Shown: piece after piece, positions 1-9,869 of the stretch
Layout of the letters: each line of letters opens with the position of its first letter
How positions within the stretch are numbered: the stretch's first letter is position 1
Assembly: GCA_951640165.1 (NCBI GenBank)
Contig: OX621236.1
Span: forward strand, 26,900,948-26,964,947
DNA: 64,000 bases
Reading direction: 5' to 3'
Source of the DNA: Pseudoips prasinana
Lineage: Eukaryota > Arthropoda > Insecta > Lepidoptera > Nolidae
Position numbers and translations under genes: made by a program
Notes under the pieces: generated by a model
Told to the model about the DNA's origin: nothing
Database searches by the model: none
What the model saw: only the letters and a program-made list of their open reading frames with translations

Positions 1-3
1 GTT

Positions 4-249
4 AGGGGCTCTACCGGCTAAGTCACCGAACATCGATTTCTTAAATGGCGTTCAAATAAATAAAGGTTAAAAATTACTTAATCAATCGTCAAATCGGCTT
101 TAACGTTGACAATCGATTCCGGATCATTTATGACGTCACTCGTGCTCATGGAAGCTAAATTTAACGATTAATTAAGTAATTTTTAACCTTTATTTATTTG
201 AACGACATTCAAGAAATCGATGTTCGGTGACTTAGCCGGTAGAGCCCCT
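4..249. mobile_element. Palindromic fold-back MITE
   Basis: The two ends are inverted copies of each other over roughly 80 bp per arm, beginning AGGGGCTCTACCGGCTAAG on the left and ending with its complement at 249. The arms are near-identical, with a few substitutions near 46-50 and 205-210. The central loop of about 85 bp has no reading frame. The window edge is 3 bp from the left end, so a target duplication cannot be tested. Superfamily unknown. Confidence 0.8.
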
Positions 250-354
250 GGTCAGGTGATCATTTAATGGAGACTGATGGCCATAACAAGTATAATATGG
301 CCTGCGATTATGCCCGGGGCAAACTATAGTATTCTATACGGGAACATATATAAA

Positions 355-660
355 ATAAAACTGGCTGACCCCGCGAACTTCGTCCCTAACAATCGATTCT
401 TTAACTATGTAGTTTTTTTTATTATGATACCTACTTAATTTGATATTATCTTTTATTTACTTATTCCAAATTAAGTTATATTTTCATTGACAATAGCTAT
501 AACCGCGCTACGTCCGCGTGTTAATTTGATTTTTTTTTTGATTTTTCTATAACAAAAGTTTTTTTACATCAGCTACCTGCCAATAAAAGTTCCGCCCCGT
601 AAAATCGGTCCAGCCATTTCAGAGATTAGCCGGAACAAACAGACAGACATACAGACAAAA
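355..660 (+). repeat. LINE-tail-like dispersed repeat remnant
   Basis: The stretch opens with a TGACCCCGCGAACTTCGTCC-type head and ends with the phrase about sharing a target (AATCGGTCCAGCCATTTC) followed by an ACAGACAGACATACAGACA run. This layout is typical of short lepidopteran repeats derived from RTE-like LINE 3' ends. It is interrupted by AT-rich sequence and has no coding potential. Confidence 0.55.
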
Positions 661-1436
661 CTTGTTAAATATGTTATTTTGGTGTATGTACCGTATAGAA
701 TCGGTTATTTCAATATTACCCACAGACACTCCAATTTTATTTATATGTATAGAAGATATATTGGATGTCGCTTCACGGCAAAAAAAGTGTCAGAATACAA
801 AAATAACTGTTTCGAGAAAATGCAACTTTAATAGTTTTTTGTTCATCTAGACGTCAATAATTTAAAAACTATAATATGTAGATTGCTGAAATATGGCATG
901 CACATAGCTTATTTATATATTTATAACAGGGCTTTAAATTTAATAGCAAAATTGTATTTTTTTATACTAACTTTTAAGAAACTTTTAATTTGATGAATAT
1001 TATGTCTCTTTTTTTGATTAATATTCTGTAGTTTAAAAAATAATACACATTATAATGTATGTAATCACCATTACTTTTATTACTAAAAGTCTTCAATATT
1101 TATTAAAAAAATAGAAAAAGTAACTAAATTATAAACTTCTCATTAAAATAAAATAAAAACATCAAAAAATAACTTCTTTATGATAAATTACTAGTTTTGG
1201 TCTAATTAACAATCAGTCTTAATTGATTCACTCGTTGGTAGATAACAATATAAAAATTAATCTTAGAACATGAAATTATTTTTCTTAAACATACGTCTAA
1301 ACGCAATCATCATCATTACCATGATTGGTTAACTGTCTTTAATTATAAAATTTAGGCACCTACAATAAGAAAAAAATAACTAATTAAAACCTTCTCCTTC
1401 ATTATGTTTTGATCTTCAGATTCGTACTGCTTATTT
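661..1436. other. AT-rich stretch, no gene seen
   Basis: The only open frame here (662-850, plus strand, 62 codons) is low-complexity, has no recognisable motif and lies directly after a repeat tail. I see no repeat family or RNA gene. Confidence 0.5.
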
Positions 1437-1941
1437 TCACATTTTTTTCGAAGTAGATGTGTCGAGATCTGAAAAACAAAATAAATAAGTATCCCTGGAC
1501 AACTAACATTCGTCCATCTGATTTTGTATTGTATTATGGTAATCAAACAGCTGATAAAAATACATAAAAGTAAAGTAATCAGCCTGTGCCACTGCAAGGC
1601 AAAGATCCAACATTGAATTCATGTCACCACTAAAATGATAGGATCTGGCAAAATCACTACGGTTAGCAAATGTCGGTGATTACAAACCAGAGCAAATTTC
1701 GAAATACTATTTGTGTGATAAGGGAATCGAACCCAAGACCACAAGATAATGGTCCGGTACATTAACCACTAGAACATCGGGGCGTTACCTTATATTTATT
1801 TGTATTTGACTAAAATATCAAACACTAACCTTGCATCAAAACATCATCGTCTTTCAAAGCATTTTGATTACAAATATTTCGTTCATTAAATTTCTCGCTA
1901 GCCAGTTGTATTATCAACGCTGCCCGACTATTATTATTCAT
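1437..1941 (-). CDS. Weak candidate: first exons of a small host gene
   Basis: On the minus strand an ATG at 1941 opens 37 codons of mixed, non-repetitive composition (rich in Asn, Asp, Lys and Glu), ending at 1830 against a good donor (AAG/GTTAGTG). About 360 bp further on, a pyrimidine-rich acceptor ending in CAG occurs at 1469. Joining the two keeps the frame for 10 more codons to a TGA at 1439-1437, giving about 47 residues. A second acceptor near 1358 is also possible. The proposed intron contains a tRNA-headed SINE. I recognise no protein family. It could be a genuine N-terminal exon pair of a lineage gene, a decayed gene, or chance; the splice signals are the main support. Confidence 0.2.
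1685..1790 (-). repeat. tRNA-headed SINE fragment
   Basis: Read on the minus strand, this has a tRNA-like head with a degenerate B box (GGTTCGATTCCC) and an upstream A-box-like stretch. The tail continues toward 1685. It resembles the heads of the other SINEs at 13.4 kb and 19.1 kb but is diverged. Confidence 0.6.
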
Positions 1942-2239
1942 ATTGATCTTAAAAAATAAACAATTAGTAAAGACTAGTACTATTAAATAAGTAAAATACA
2001 CAACGTGGCATTAAGATTGAGTTATATTCTATACAGAAAAAGAGACTGAACACAACATATAACTCGTGATTATTATAAAAGTTTACAACAATAACGACAT
2101 TACATGTGTTACGTTTTTTTTTAATTTGCTTAAAAATGCGATTGTAGATCAGAAACAGTAAAAAAGAGACCCTTTACATGTTATGTCTGTTTTTTGGATG
2201 ATATGGCAATATTTACAATGCTTTTTCGTCAACAATACA

Positions 2240-2385
2240 GTCATAACACAGATTGTGCCGCCTTTTTAGTAAAAATTGAGTGTCTGCATGCTTGAGCATG
2301 CTTGAGTATCTGCTCAGCAGATGTAGAAGAATATGAAAGAGAATTAGTAATTATGACTGGAATATTCGAAAAATATTTTTCAAAC
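2240..2385 (-). pseudogene. Old SGNH-type LINE, downstream piece (start of RT region)
   Basis: Minus-strand translation immediately after the tail of the younger LINE gives a block (FEKYFSNIPV, then T-S-L-S and an A-E-Q stretch) that lines up with the segment just before the reverse transcriptase in the LINE at 60.4 kb (FFANIPVDIT, followed by an AE pair). This is the continuation of the element whose upstream half lies at 7.70-9.53 kb. Similarity fades by about 2240 and I cannot follow the RT core further, so the rest is deleted or decayed. Confidence 0.6.
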
Positions 2386-2734
2386 TTTTTATTTATTTGT
2401 TTTTTATTTATTTCACAAAAAAAACGTACATGTTACTTTTAGCAATGATCTCTGCACTAAGCACGCAGGCTCGTCTTGCAGGAACCAATTGTTTTACATT
2501 TATAAAGAATTGGTACATAAAACTCTTAAATGACTAGGTACAAACAAGATAAAATTAAAAAAAAAAATAATTAGAGACAATACAACAGAATATAGAAATA
2601 GAATATAGAATCTTGAAAAAAAAATCTTTAATATTACATAGATATAGAAATAGATATTTATCTAATATTAAAAATATATATGTTAATAATAATAGTAAAA
2701 CACAATATAATTAAATAATGAATGGTAAAAGTTC

Positions 2735-2775
2735 GTGTGTGTGTGTGTGTGTGTATGTGTGTTTGTGTGTGTATG
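2735..2775. repeat. GT microsatellite in LINE 3' UTR
   Basis: A GT dinucleotide run with GTAT and GTTT variants (CA on the element's sense strand) lies about 40 bp beyond the ORF2 stop of the young LINE. It is part of the element's 3' untranslated region. Confidence 0.9.
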
Positions 2776-2813
2776 GGTGGGTGTTTGTGTAGAGTGTGTC
2801 AGCAGTTAGTTGA

Positions 2814-5765
2814 TCAGCTGTAGTTCTTAAGGATAAGTTCGGTGTCTTCATAGGATAATGACATGAGCCATCCCCTAATTACACGCTTTACTTTGCTGGC
2901 ACAAAAAAGATTTATCTCAGTATGAGTCCGACATATTTTGTTATAGATGGTGGGGCGAAGATACTTATGGTGTCGCTTAAGAAAGGTGGTATTGATTGTT
3001 GGAATAGGCACTCGAAACATACGGCGTTGAATTAGTATATTAAAATTTGTGGATTTTTTTATTTCTTTATGCATAGATATTGCCGCTTTTAAGATATAAA
3101 TCTGTCGTACTCTAAGTACCTCACAAGTTTTGTATACTTCGTCTGTAGGGAATCGGAAAGGCTTTTTTAACAAGACTTTGAGGACTGCTCGTTGAGCTCT
3201 CTCAACTTGGATCATTTTTGTCTTGGCAGCACCACCCCAGGCCAGTGTACAGTAGTAGAGTAGTGATTGGGTGATGGCTTTGTAAACCATAATCAGAGTT
3301 TCTTTGTTTGTACAATTACGAAGCGCTTTTATTATATATATAGTTTGTCTGACTCTTCCAGTCAGATATACTAAATGCTTCTCAAAACTTAAGCGTTCAT
3401 CAATTACTATACCTAAATATCGGATAGAGGTTGTGTTTTCAATAATTTCACAATTACAGGACGTTTCATTATCAAAGTTGCAAGAGTGGATTTTTAGTTT
3501 AAGTTGAGGTGGTGGTTTGGATACAGTTGTCTTGTGAAATGCTATGTATTTTGTTTTCTTTATATTAAGAGTGAGTAAATTTCTGTCTAGCCATTTGGCT
3601 ATCTTATTTAGTCCAGTTTCAGCAGTGCTAAATACCGTACTCCATGTTTTGTCTCGAAAGATAACCACTGTATCATCTGCATAGCACAAAACCTCTGCAT
3701 TTTTTATGGACAGATCTAAAATATCATTTATATAAATGCAAAATAATGTTGGTCCTAGAATGCTTCCTTGGGGAACGCCAACATTGACATTCAGGTTTTC
3801 ACTTAGAGTCGAACCTACTTTGAGACACTGACCCCTATTTACAAGATAACTATGGAACCAGTCTAATGCGACACCTCTCACTCCTTTGGCTTGAAGTTTA
3901 TGAAGTAGAATAGGAATGGATACGGTATCAAAAGCCTTAGAAAGGTCAATAAACGTACCTATACAGCAATCGTTATCATCCAAAGCCCCTGATACCGCAC
4001 CCGTCAGCATTACTACTGCATCTTCTGTAGACTTATTACGTATGAAACCATATTGATTTTCGGAAAGGATGTGGTTAATCTCAAGAAAATTTGTGAGCCG
4101 TTTATTTACAAGTTTTTCTAGAAGTTTGGAAAAAATACTGAGTAAGGAGATGGGCCTATAGTTGCTTGGCAGAGATTTATCACCATCTTTATGGATGGGA
4201 GTCACAACAGCAGTTTTCCAACATTGGGGAAATAGGCCAGTAGATAAGCTGAGGTTGTAGATATGTGTGAGAGGCCCTAAGATGATATTTTTTAATTCTT
4301 TAATTAATTTAGGTGTATATCCGTCAAGCCCCGGGGCACTGTCGTTTTTAAGATTATCGATAAGCGTACTAAGTTCGTAGGGATCTGTTGGTTTTAAGAA
4401 AAATGAATTTCCATCTAAGGGTAAGTATTTAGAAAGTTGCTCGGATAAAAGGGTGGTTTCTGTGACTTTAAGCCTCGATAAAATTTGATCAGCTAATTTT
4501 TTACCAATTTCTGAGAAATATTTGTTGCAGTAGTTTAGGGATTGAACTGGGTTGGGATGAGTCTTTGTCAGTTCTGTGGAAATAGAGTGAGATTTTGCCA
4601 TGTTACAAATTTGCTTTATTGATTTCCATAACTTTTTGGGATTGTTCTGGTTCTCGTTAAGTAGTTTGGTTTCATAGGACGATTTGAGTCGTTGTTGAAG
4701 ATTATTAAGAAAGTTACGGTATCGTTTGTAAGTTATTTGTAATATGATGTCTTTAGGGCTTTTTTTGCTTTGAAGATGAAGTTGGTCTCTGTTTTTTTGG
4801 CATCTTATTATCCCTTGTGTGATCCAAGGCTTTAAAATACGTTGGGATCGTTTAATAATTATAGGTCTACTGTTTGTTTGTATGGCTTTGCTTAAAATTT
4901 GGTCAAATGCTCGTGCAGCGTTTTCTGAGTCAGTCATGTTGTAAATAGATGCCCAATCTACAGATTGCAAATCATTTATGATATCTGGCATGTTCGGTTT
5001 TAATTTAGTGTGAGATAAATTCCCTTGTTTTATTCCCCTCTTTGTCATACCAAGAATACATATATCATGATCAGTCAAGCTTGAGTGGCATACTATGCCG
5101 ACAGATACCGAAACATCTTTTACAAAAATGTGATCTAAGCATGACAAGCCCCTTGTTGGGATTGATATAGCGCTTAGTAGTTGATGACTGGCTAGTAAAC
5201 ACAAGTAATCAGAGCACTGGTCACTGGGTGTGTCGCAACTTATGTCTATGTTAATATCACCAGCTAATATTATAGAGAAACGGTCTCTGATTTTTTGTAA
5301 AGAGTTATCTAAAAAGGATAAAAATTTGGTTAAGTTTCTGAATGACGGTGATCTATATATTCCCAGGATTGTAATTCTGTCATTAACCGTAACTTGAAGA
5401 CAATTACACTCCTCACACTGCAATTCTATTGATGACGCTTCCCATTGATCCCTAATGTAAACCGTAACACCGCCGCTTTTATTGATGCATGTTTTGGTGT
5501 GGAAGGATGTGTAGCCAGAAATTTGTGGAATAATCGAATTTACGCTCAGCCAGCATTCAGATAATATAATTGCATCAGGGACAGTAGTCATACGATTTAG
5601 CATAACCAGAAATCCATCAAAGTTTCGCTGTATGCTTCTTATGTTGAAGCTTAAGACTGTAAAGCTGACATCTAACGGCAAAAAATCTGTACACTGTTCT
5701 ATCCTTTCTAGAGAGTGACATTTTATGGATAGTGTTTTTTCTATGTCTTCATGAATATCAAGCAT
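2814..5765 (-). CDS. LINE ORF2: APE endonuclease and reverse transcriptase
   Basis: A single open frame of 983 codons from the ATG at 5765; the frame extends 8 codons further only through a GTG. Residues about 35-240 are an apurinic-like endonuclease: FNIRS near 40, a Glu in SECWLS near 70, GDIN near 169 and a TDHD motif near 232. A linker with a WKSIK motif near 380 leads to the reverse transcriptase at about 470-750, with YRPIS near 536, DLSKAFD near 607, GVPQG near 663 and the YADD catalytic box near 695. The C-terminal third is the usual thumb and connecting region. The protein would nick target DNA and prime cDNA synthesis on it in the nucleus. Length and motif order are complete, no stop or frameshift is visible, and all catalytic residues I can recognise are present, so activity is plausible. 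Clade (CR1, Daphne or Jockey-like) is not resolved. Confidence 0.92.
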   Translation of the reverse strand: MLDIHEDIEKTLSIKCHSLERIEQCTDFLPLDVSFTVLSFNIRSIQRNFDGFLVMLNRMTTVPDAIILSECWLSVNSIIPQISGYTSFHTKTCINKSGGVTVYIRDQWEASSIELQCEECNCLQVTVNDRITILGIYRSPSFRNLTKFLSFLDNSLQKIRDRFSIILAGDINIDISCDTPSDQCSDYLCLLASHQLLSAISIPTRGLSCLDHIFVKDVSVSVGIVCHSSLTDHDICILGMTKRGIKQGNLSHTKLKPNMPDIINDLQSVDWASIYNMTDSENAARAFDQILSKAIQTNSRPIIIKRSQRILKPWITQGIIRCQKNRDQLHLQSKKSPKDIILQITYKRYRNFLNNLQQRLKSSYETKLLNENQNNPKKLWKSIKQICNMAKSHSISTELTKTHPNPVQSLNYCNKYFSEIGKKLADQILSRLKVTETTLLSEQLSKYLPLDGNSFFLKPTDPYELSTLIDNLKNDSAPGLDGYTPKLIKELKNIILGPLTHIYNLSLSTGLFPQCWKTAVVTPIHKDGDKSLPSNYRPISLLSIFSKLLEKLVNKRLTNFLEINHILSENQYGFIRNKSTEDAVVMLTGAVSGALDDNDCCIGTFIDLSKAFDTVSIPILLHKLQAKGVRGVALDWFHSYLVNRGQCLKVGSTLSENLNVNVGVPQGSILGPTLFCIYINDILDLSIKNAEVLCYADDTVVIFRDKTWSTVFSTAETGLNKIAKWLDRNLLTLNIKKTKYIAFHKTTVSKPPPQLKLKIHSCNFDNETSCNCEIIENTTSIRYLGIVIDERLSFEKHLVYLTGRVRQTIYIIKALRNCTNKETLIMVYKAITQSLLYYCTLAWGGAAKTKMIQVERAQRAVLKVLLKKPFRFPTDEVYKTCEVLRVRQIYILKAAISMHKEIKKSTNFNILIQRRMFRVPIPTINTTFLKRHHKYLRPTIYNKICRTHTEINLFCASKVKRVIRGWLMSLSYEDTELILKNYS

Positions 5766-6016
5766 TTTCGTAATAAAATTGTAAAACACGATTTCTTAAA
5801 GAAAAAATGATATAAAACCAGTAGTAGTCAGCTCTGAAGAAGGAGAGAATGTTATACGGTAGGATTTTTTGTCGTGTGGTGTGTTTAGTGTGTGTGGTGA
5901 GTTTAATTAGATAAATATATGTAGAAATTATAACTAAGGCTAAAATACAAAAAATGGTATCTATGGTATTAGTAAAATTTGCTTCAATTATCTTAAAGGG
6001 TCTAGATTCCCGGGAT

Positions 6017-7054
6017 TTAACTTGTCTGAAGCGGGCCAAGTACTCGATCGAGGTCCTCAATGGAGTAAATGCGAATTGCCGGTTGATTTTCCTTTTCTTT
6101 GACGTAAATAGACCCATTACGCACCCAGCAAAAACGAAATCCTTGTTTTTGGGCTCGTAGTCTAGCATCTTGAAATAAGTCTCGGTTAGCTTTAGTAAGT
6201 CGTTCGTTTGTATAAAACTTTTGTGAAGGGCCTATAGTTATATTTTCTGTGGTAATATTCCTCCTCACTCTAGCGGCTTTAACTAAATCGTCTCTTTTCT
6301 GATGACGTATAAGTTTAACAACTATTGGTCGAGGCTTATTATTCCCAGTATTGGGTAATTTGGAATCTTTTGGGCGTTTTGGTCCAACGCGCATTACTTC
6401 ATCTATGTCGTTTTCAGTTAATGGTACGCCAATTTTTTGCGAAGTCAGTAGTACTACCTGTGTCAAATTTTCATTGTCATTTTCGGGGATACCTATTACT
6501 TCGAGCTCGTTTTTTATTATATATTGGTCCTGAGTAGCAACCAGTTTTTCCAATTTGCTTACCGAGGATTTTAAAGATGCAATTTCAAAGTCTTTAACTT
6601 GACAGATTTTCGTTAATTCGGCAAATCGTGAATCAAGGTATTTCGAGTACTCATCTAGTCTTTCGTCTATATTTTTAGATTGAGCCTTTACTTCCTTTTT
6701 GACTTCGTCGACTGTCGCTTGCAGCTTACGTATCGAAGAGAGAAGGTCTAAGTCATAATTCTTATCGATTGGCGAATCTAATGGACGTTCTTTCGGTTTG
6801 ATAGTTCGCTCAGTAGCACACATAAAATCTATCTCTTCAGTGATCCGCACGGGCGTATCTGTGTTGTCAGTCTTTGGAGTTTCGTTACGGCATCCTTGAC
6901 AATTCCACAATGCGCGGGCGCCAATACTCATTGAATTGAATTTCTTCTCTGCGATATTAGCGCAAAGGAGATCGTATGGGTGATGACATTGCGAGCAATT
7001 TATAAATTGTCTAGTAGGAATTTTTGTTTTACACCCGGCGCATATATTCGGCAT
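6017..7054 (-). CDS. LINE ORF1: PHD-like zinc finger and coiled-coil protein
   Basis: 345 codons from the ATG at 7054. The first 60 residues carry a PHD-like zinc finger with Cys pairs (CAGC, CSQC), a His in CHHPYDLLC, and a final CQGC. A Lys/Glu-rich region at about 100-190 has heptad-like spacing and is likely a coiled coil. The following part (about 190-345) resembles the RRM-plus-C-terminal fold of LINE ORF1 proteins, with a conserved basic stretch. The family role is to bind element RNA and, through the finger, possibly chromatin or partner proteins. The frame stops 252 bp before the ORF2 ATG. It is intact. PHD-type ORF1 proteins are known from insect LINEs; here that is inferred from cysteine spacing only. 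Confidence 0.85.
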   Translation of the reverse strand: MPNICAGCKTKIPTRQFINCSQCHHPYDLLCANIAEKKFNSMSIGARALWNCQGCRNETPKTDNTDTPVRITEEIDFMCATERTIKPKERPLDSPIDKNYDLDLLSSIRKLQATVDEVKKEVKAQSKNIDERLDEYSKYLDSRFAELTKICQVKDFEIASLKSSVSKLEKLVATQDQYIIKNELEVIGIPENDNENLTQVVLLTSQKIGVPLTENDIDEVMRVGPKRPKDSKLPNTGNNKPRPIVVKLIRHQKRDDLVKAARVRRNITTENITIGPSQKFYTNERLTKANRDLFQDARLRAQKQGFRFCWVRNGSIYVKEKENQPAIRIYSIEDLDRVLGPLQTS

Positions 7055-7695
7055 TTCCAATAATTTATTAAGTCAAAAATCATTAAAAAAAATATATATA
7101 AAATAGAAAGTATCAAACAAAAGAAATTCACGTGTGCAGTTCGATGTAGGTGTATTGCGTGCTTAGCAACAGTTAATTTAATCGGCGACTCGGCGACACG
7201 TTACTCGGGCCAGGGATCGCTCAGTGCAATTTTCGCGCCAAAATCCTGCGGGTGTGTTCGGCGCTACTCGGGTCCGCTCGGTGGCACACTCGTAGGCACT
7301 TCAAGGTCAAGCTCAGCCGAATGTAAAGCAATAGTATTACTTCAGGTCGCGTGTTTTATGCGTGCGTATTTTGCACCCAAATGGTCACAAGCGCCCGAGA
7401 AGGCTTACGCAACCTTACGTTTTTGTAACTGAGACTATAATCAATTATCTTTTAACTTTAAAACGAGGATTGAAATTATTTTTGTAACTGATAACAATAT
7501 TATGGTAAATTAATGTTTAACTCTTGAGGCACTAATAACAACGTTTCATAACTGAGGCACTACACTGAAACAGTTAATACGTGGTGATTTTTTGGGCAAA
7601 AAGTTCGTTAATTATGGATATTAGATTTTTTAATGGGAGCGCGCGAGAGCTACTGCTGTCACGCGGACGGATCGTCTCAGTCGCAATCTCCAAAT

Positions 7696-8870
7696 CTCCT
7701 TTAGTACTAAGTTAAAATCACGACTACGTATTTTTGTTTTACCTGTCTCAGCATTAATTATCTTCCAAGTAGTTTTGATTATATTTGTAGAAGATTTAAG
7801 TATATTTTATATGTGCAAAGATTTAGCAGCGGTACAGGCTCTTAAAAAGCTGTATAATGATTATGGGATCATTCTTCATACAATTCATACAACCGATTCC
7901 GACTTTTATAGATGCCTGGAGTTGCCCAATCACTGAATACCAGACGGTCACTTACAGACAGTTGGGTGTAAATATTGTGCAGCCATGCTATTTGTTTTAC
8001 TATATTACATTTAAATTTTTCTAAGCGGTTTTCACTAAATGGAATATAGCTTATAAGTTTTCTTTTAATGTTTGAAGCATTTGAATAAGTTACCAACTGA
8101 CCTGAATAATCTGACTGAATTTTATTGATTATTGATTTAAATAAAGGTTTTACAGTGCTAAATATATTATCAATGCATGTAGCACTTGTAGCAGTAACTC
8201 TAGTTGGTTCCGTAAAATTGTGATATAAATTATAGGATTTAAACAAATTTAATAAATTGCAACTTATTGTGCTTTTCTCCAAAATTTTTATATTAAAATC
8301 TCCACAAATGATAACTGTTTTATGGCTGTTAGATAATTTATTTAATGCATCCTCCATAATATCTGAAAAAGTATCAAATGGCGCACAAGGAGGTTTGTAA
8401 AGACTCAAAACAATAAATTGCTCCAACTCAACACATGAAATCTCTACAACTCGCTCAACAGAGAGGCTCACAACATCACTTCTTTCTTTAAACTTTAACA
8501 ACTTATTTATTAGAATTAGAGAGCCACCATGAATATATTTTTCCCTGATGAACAGGCTTACAACCTGGTGATTATTGAAGCTGAAAATGAATTGATGGAG
8601 TTTTAGCCAGTGCTCAGTTAAACATAAAATATCTATATTGTTACAATTCAAAAACAGCTCCAATTCTAGCTCTTTTCCCATCAAACCTTGAATATTTTGG
8701 TGCACCAGGTTAATACAATTTTTTTTAGTATATTTATTGACTTTATCATGTATGTTTGATGGGTTCACATTTGATTTTATTACACTACGTGGATCTGTCT
8801 TCCCACTTAAACTCACATTAAAACCATGACCAGAATTTGGTATTATGCAAGAGAAATCCTCTATTGTCAC
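7696..8870 (-). pseudogene. Old SGNH-type LINE ORF2, endonuclease half
   Basis: Minus-strand frame from about 8870 to the stop at 7869, with recognisable similarity continuing to 7700 (a TTWKIIN-ETGK linker motif shared with the LINE at 60.3 kb). The endonuclease blocks are visible: HQNIQGL near residue 56, TEHWLK near 86, and CGDFN near 185. The usual SDH catalytic motif reads SDY here, so the catalytic His appears lost. A stop at 7869 interrupts the frame before the linker. The nominal start codon is GTG and there is an in-frame stop five codons upstream, so the real start is damaged. The reverse transcriptase part is cut off by the younger LINE inserted at about 7695; a further scrap lies at 2240-2385. 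Confidence 0.8.
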
Positions 8871-8875
8871 ACTAT

Positions 8876-9530
8876 TTAATTTAAATTATTTTGAATATAA
8901 ATGTCATCAGTAGGCATACAACTGGCATTATTTATGTCAACGGTACATTGCTCAGTACTCAGTACTTGGCCAAACACCTTACTACGAGCTAAAGGTTTAG
9001 CCAAGTTCCTCGCTGAAATGTCAAAGTAATAACATAGCGATGAAGCTATTTGTCTTGTACAATAGTTAGAAAGATAGCAATAGTTATCTTTTGTCAGGTA
9101 AAAAGGTTTCTTAACAAAGGTGTTAATGTCAATTACATGTAATTTCTCCTGCATATAGGCTGATAATGTGTGTAAAGTCAGATTTAAGTTATATCTAATC
9201 ATATTTTCCTCCTGTGACAAACTAGCACTATATATAGGGAAATGAGAATATAACAATTTTCCTTATATTTAAACAATTTAAATGATTAATATACTGTACA
9301 AGTGATTTTTTATTCAAATTACCCCTATTTCCCATTAAAAGAATCAGATTACCAGGATTATTAAATTGATGTTCAAAAACTTTTTTGAAGATATGGTGGC
9401 TAGAGGCTCCAGGCATACAGAAATTGATATTTGAATGTCCTGCTGTTAATAATAACCGCCCTAAGTTTTTACCAATTTCATCACTGAATATTGTCACTTC
9501 AGACTTAAAATTTATTTTTACATTATACAT
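8876..9530 (-). pseudogene. Old LINE ORF1 with SGNH-esterase-like domain, frameshifted
   Basis: Two overlapping minus-strand frames (9530-9228 and 9256-8876) make one protein broken by a frameshift in a TA-rich run near 9231-9238. The first part has a degenerate block-I motif (IFSDEIGKNL where GDS would be expected), a conserved Pro-Gly-Ala block and a MGNRGN stretch matching the block-III G-x-N-D position. The second part has the strand-Asp region and a degenerate C-terminal block where D-x-x-H is expected. SGNH-type esterase domains are known in ORF1 of CR1-group LINEs; assignment here is by motif order, not by search. It ends 6 bp before ORF2, the usual tight spacing. The 5' end of the element is lost near 9530. 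Confidence 0.6.
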
Positions 9531-9577
9531 ATTATATTATAAATTTATTTTTATATTATACATATTTTTACATTATA

Positions 9578-9616
9578 CAGATAACACCACCAACTTCCAG
9601 ACTCTGGGCTGATACG
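9578..9616 (-). repeat. Fragment of SINE family S1
   Basis: About 38 bp matching the internal part of the SINE that is complete at 18.07-18.43 kb (the ACTTCCAGACTCTGGGCTGA stretch). Nothing else of the element remains. Confidence 0.6.
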
Positions 9617-9642
9617 AATTTATTTATTTATTTAAAATATGT

Positions 9643-9810
9643 ATGATATACGTCGATAGTACGGGAGATAGTAGAGATGGTAGAGCGAAAACTTTAGCCG
9701 ACGAAGATTTTATAATAAACAATGTGTCAATTGATAACATGTTAATTTTGCCAATACAATTGCCAACAGAGTTTTACGATAGGTTTTTATTTAGGAAGTT
9801 ACTATTATAA
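9643..9810 (+). other. Small unexplained open frame
   Basis: An ATG-started frame of 55 codons with balanced composition (Asp, Arg, Ile and Leu-rich, no low-complexity run) lies between a SINE scrap and a LINE tail. I recognise no domain. It could be an exon or transposon-gag remnant, or chance. Confidence 0.15.
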
Positions 9811-9869
9811 ATTAAAAACAATGTACATATACGGTATAATAATGAAAAATCTACAACGTTTTACTTATT

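Larger units (their letters stand above)
2386..7695 (-). mobile_element. Two-ORF non-LTR retrotransposon (CR1/Jockey group), apparently intact
   Basis: This is a minus-strand LINE with a 5' leader (about 7695-7055), ORF1 (7054-6017), a 227-bp gap, ORF2 (5765-2814) and a 3' untranslated region ending in an AAATAAATAAA-rich tail at 2386. Both frames are uninterrupted. It lies inside an older LINE: the flanks at 7.70 kb and 2.385 kb are two halves of one decayed element on the same strand. I find no clear target duplication. Instead about 40 bp of the host element appears to be missing at the junction. The ends are set by where the host LINE similarity stops, so they are good to perhaps 10 bp on the 3' side and 20 bp on the 5' side. 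The clade name is tentative. Confidence 0.85.

Noticed and set aside
5758..6168. 136-codon minus frame between ORF1 and ORF2 of the young LINE
   Set aside because: Overlaps both the end of ORF1 and the inter-ORF spacer in another frame and has no motif; chance.
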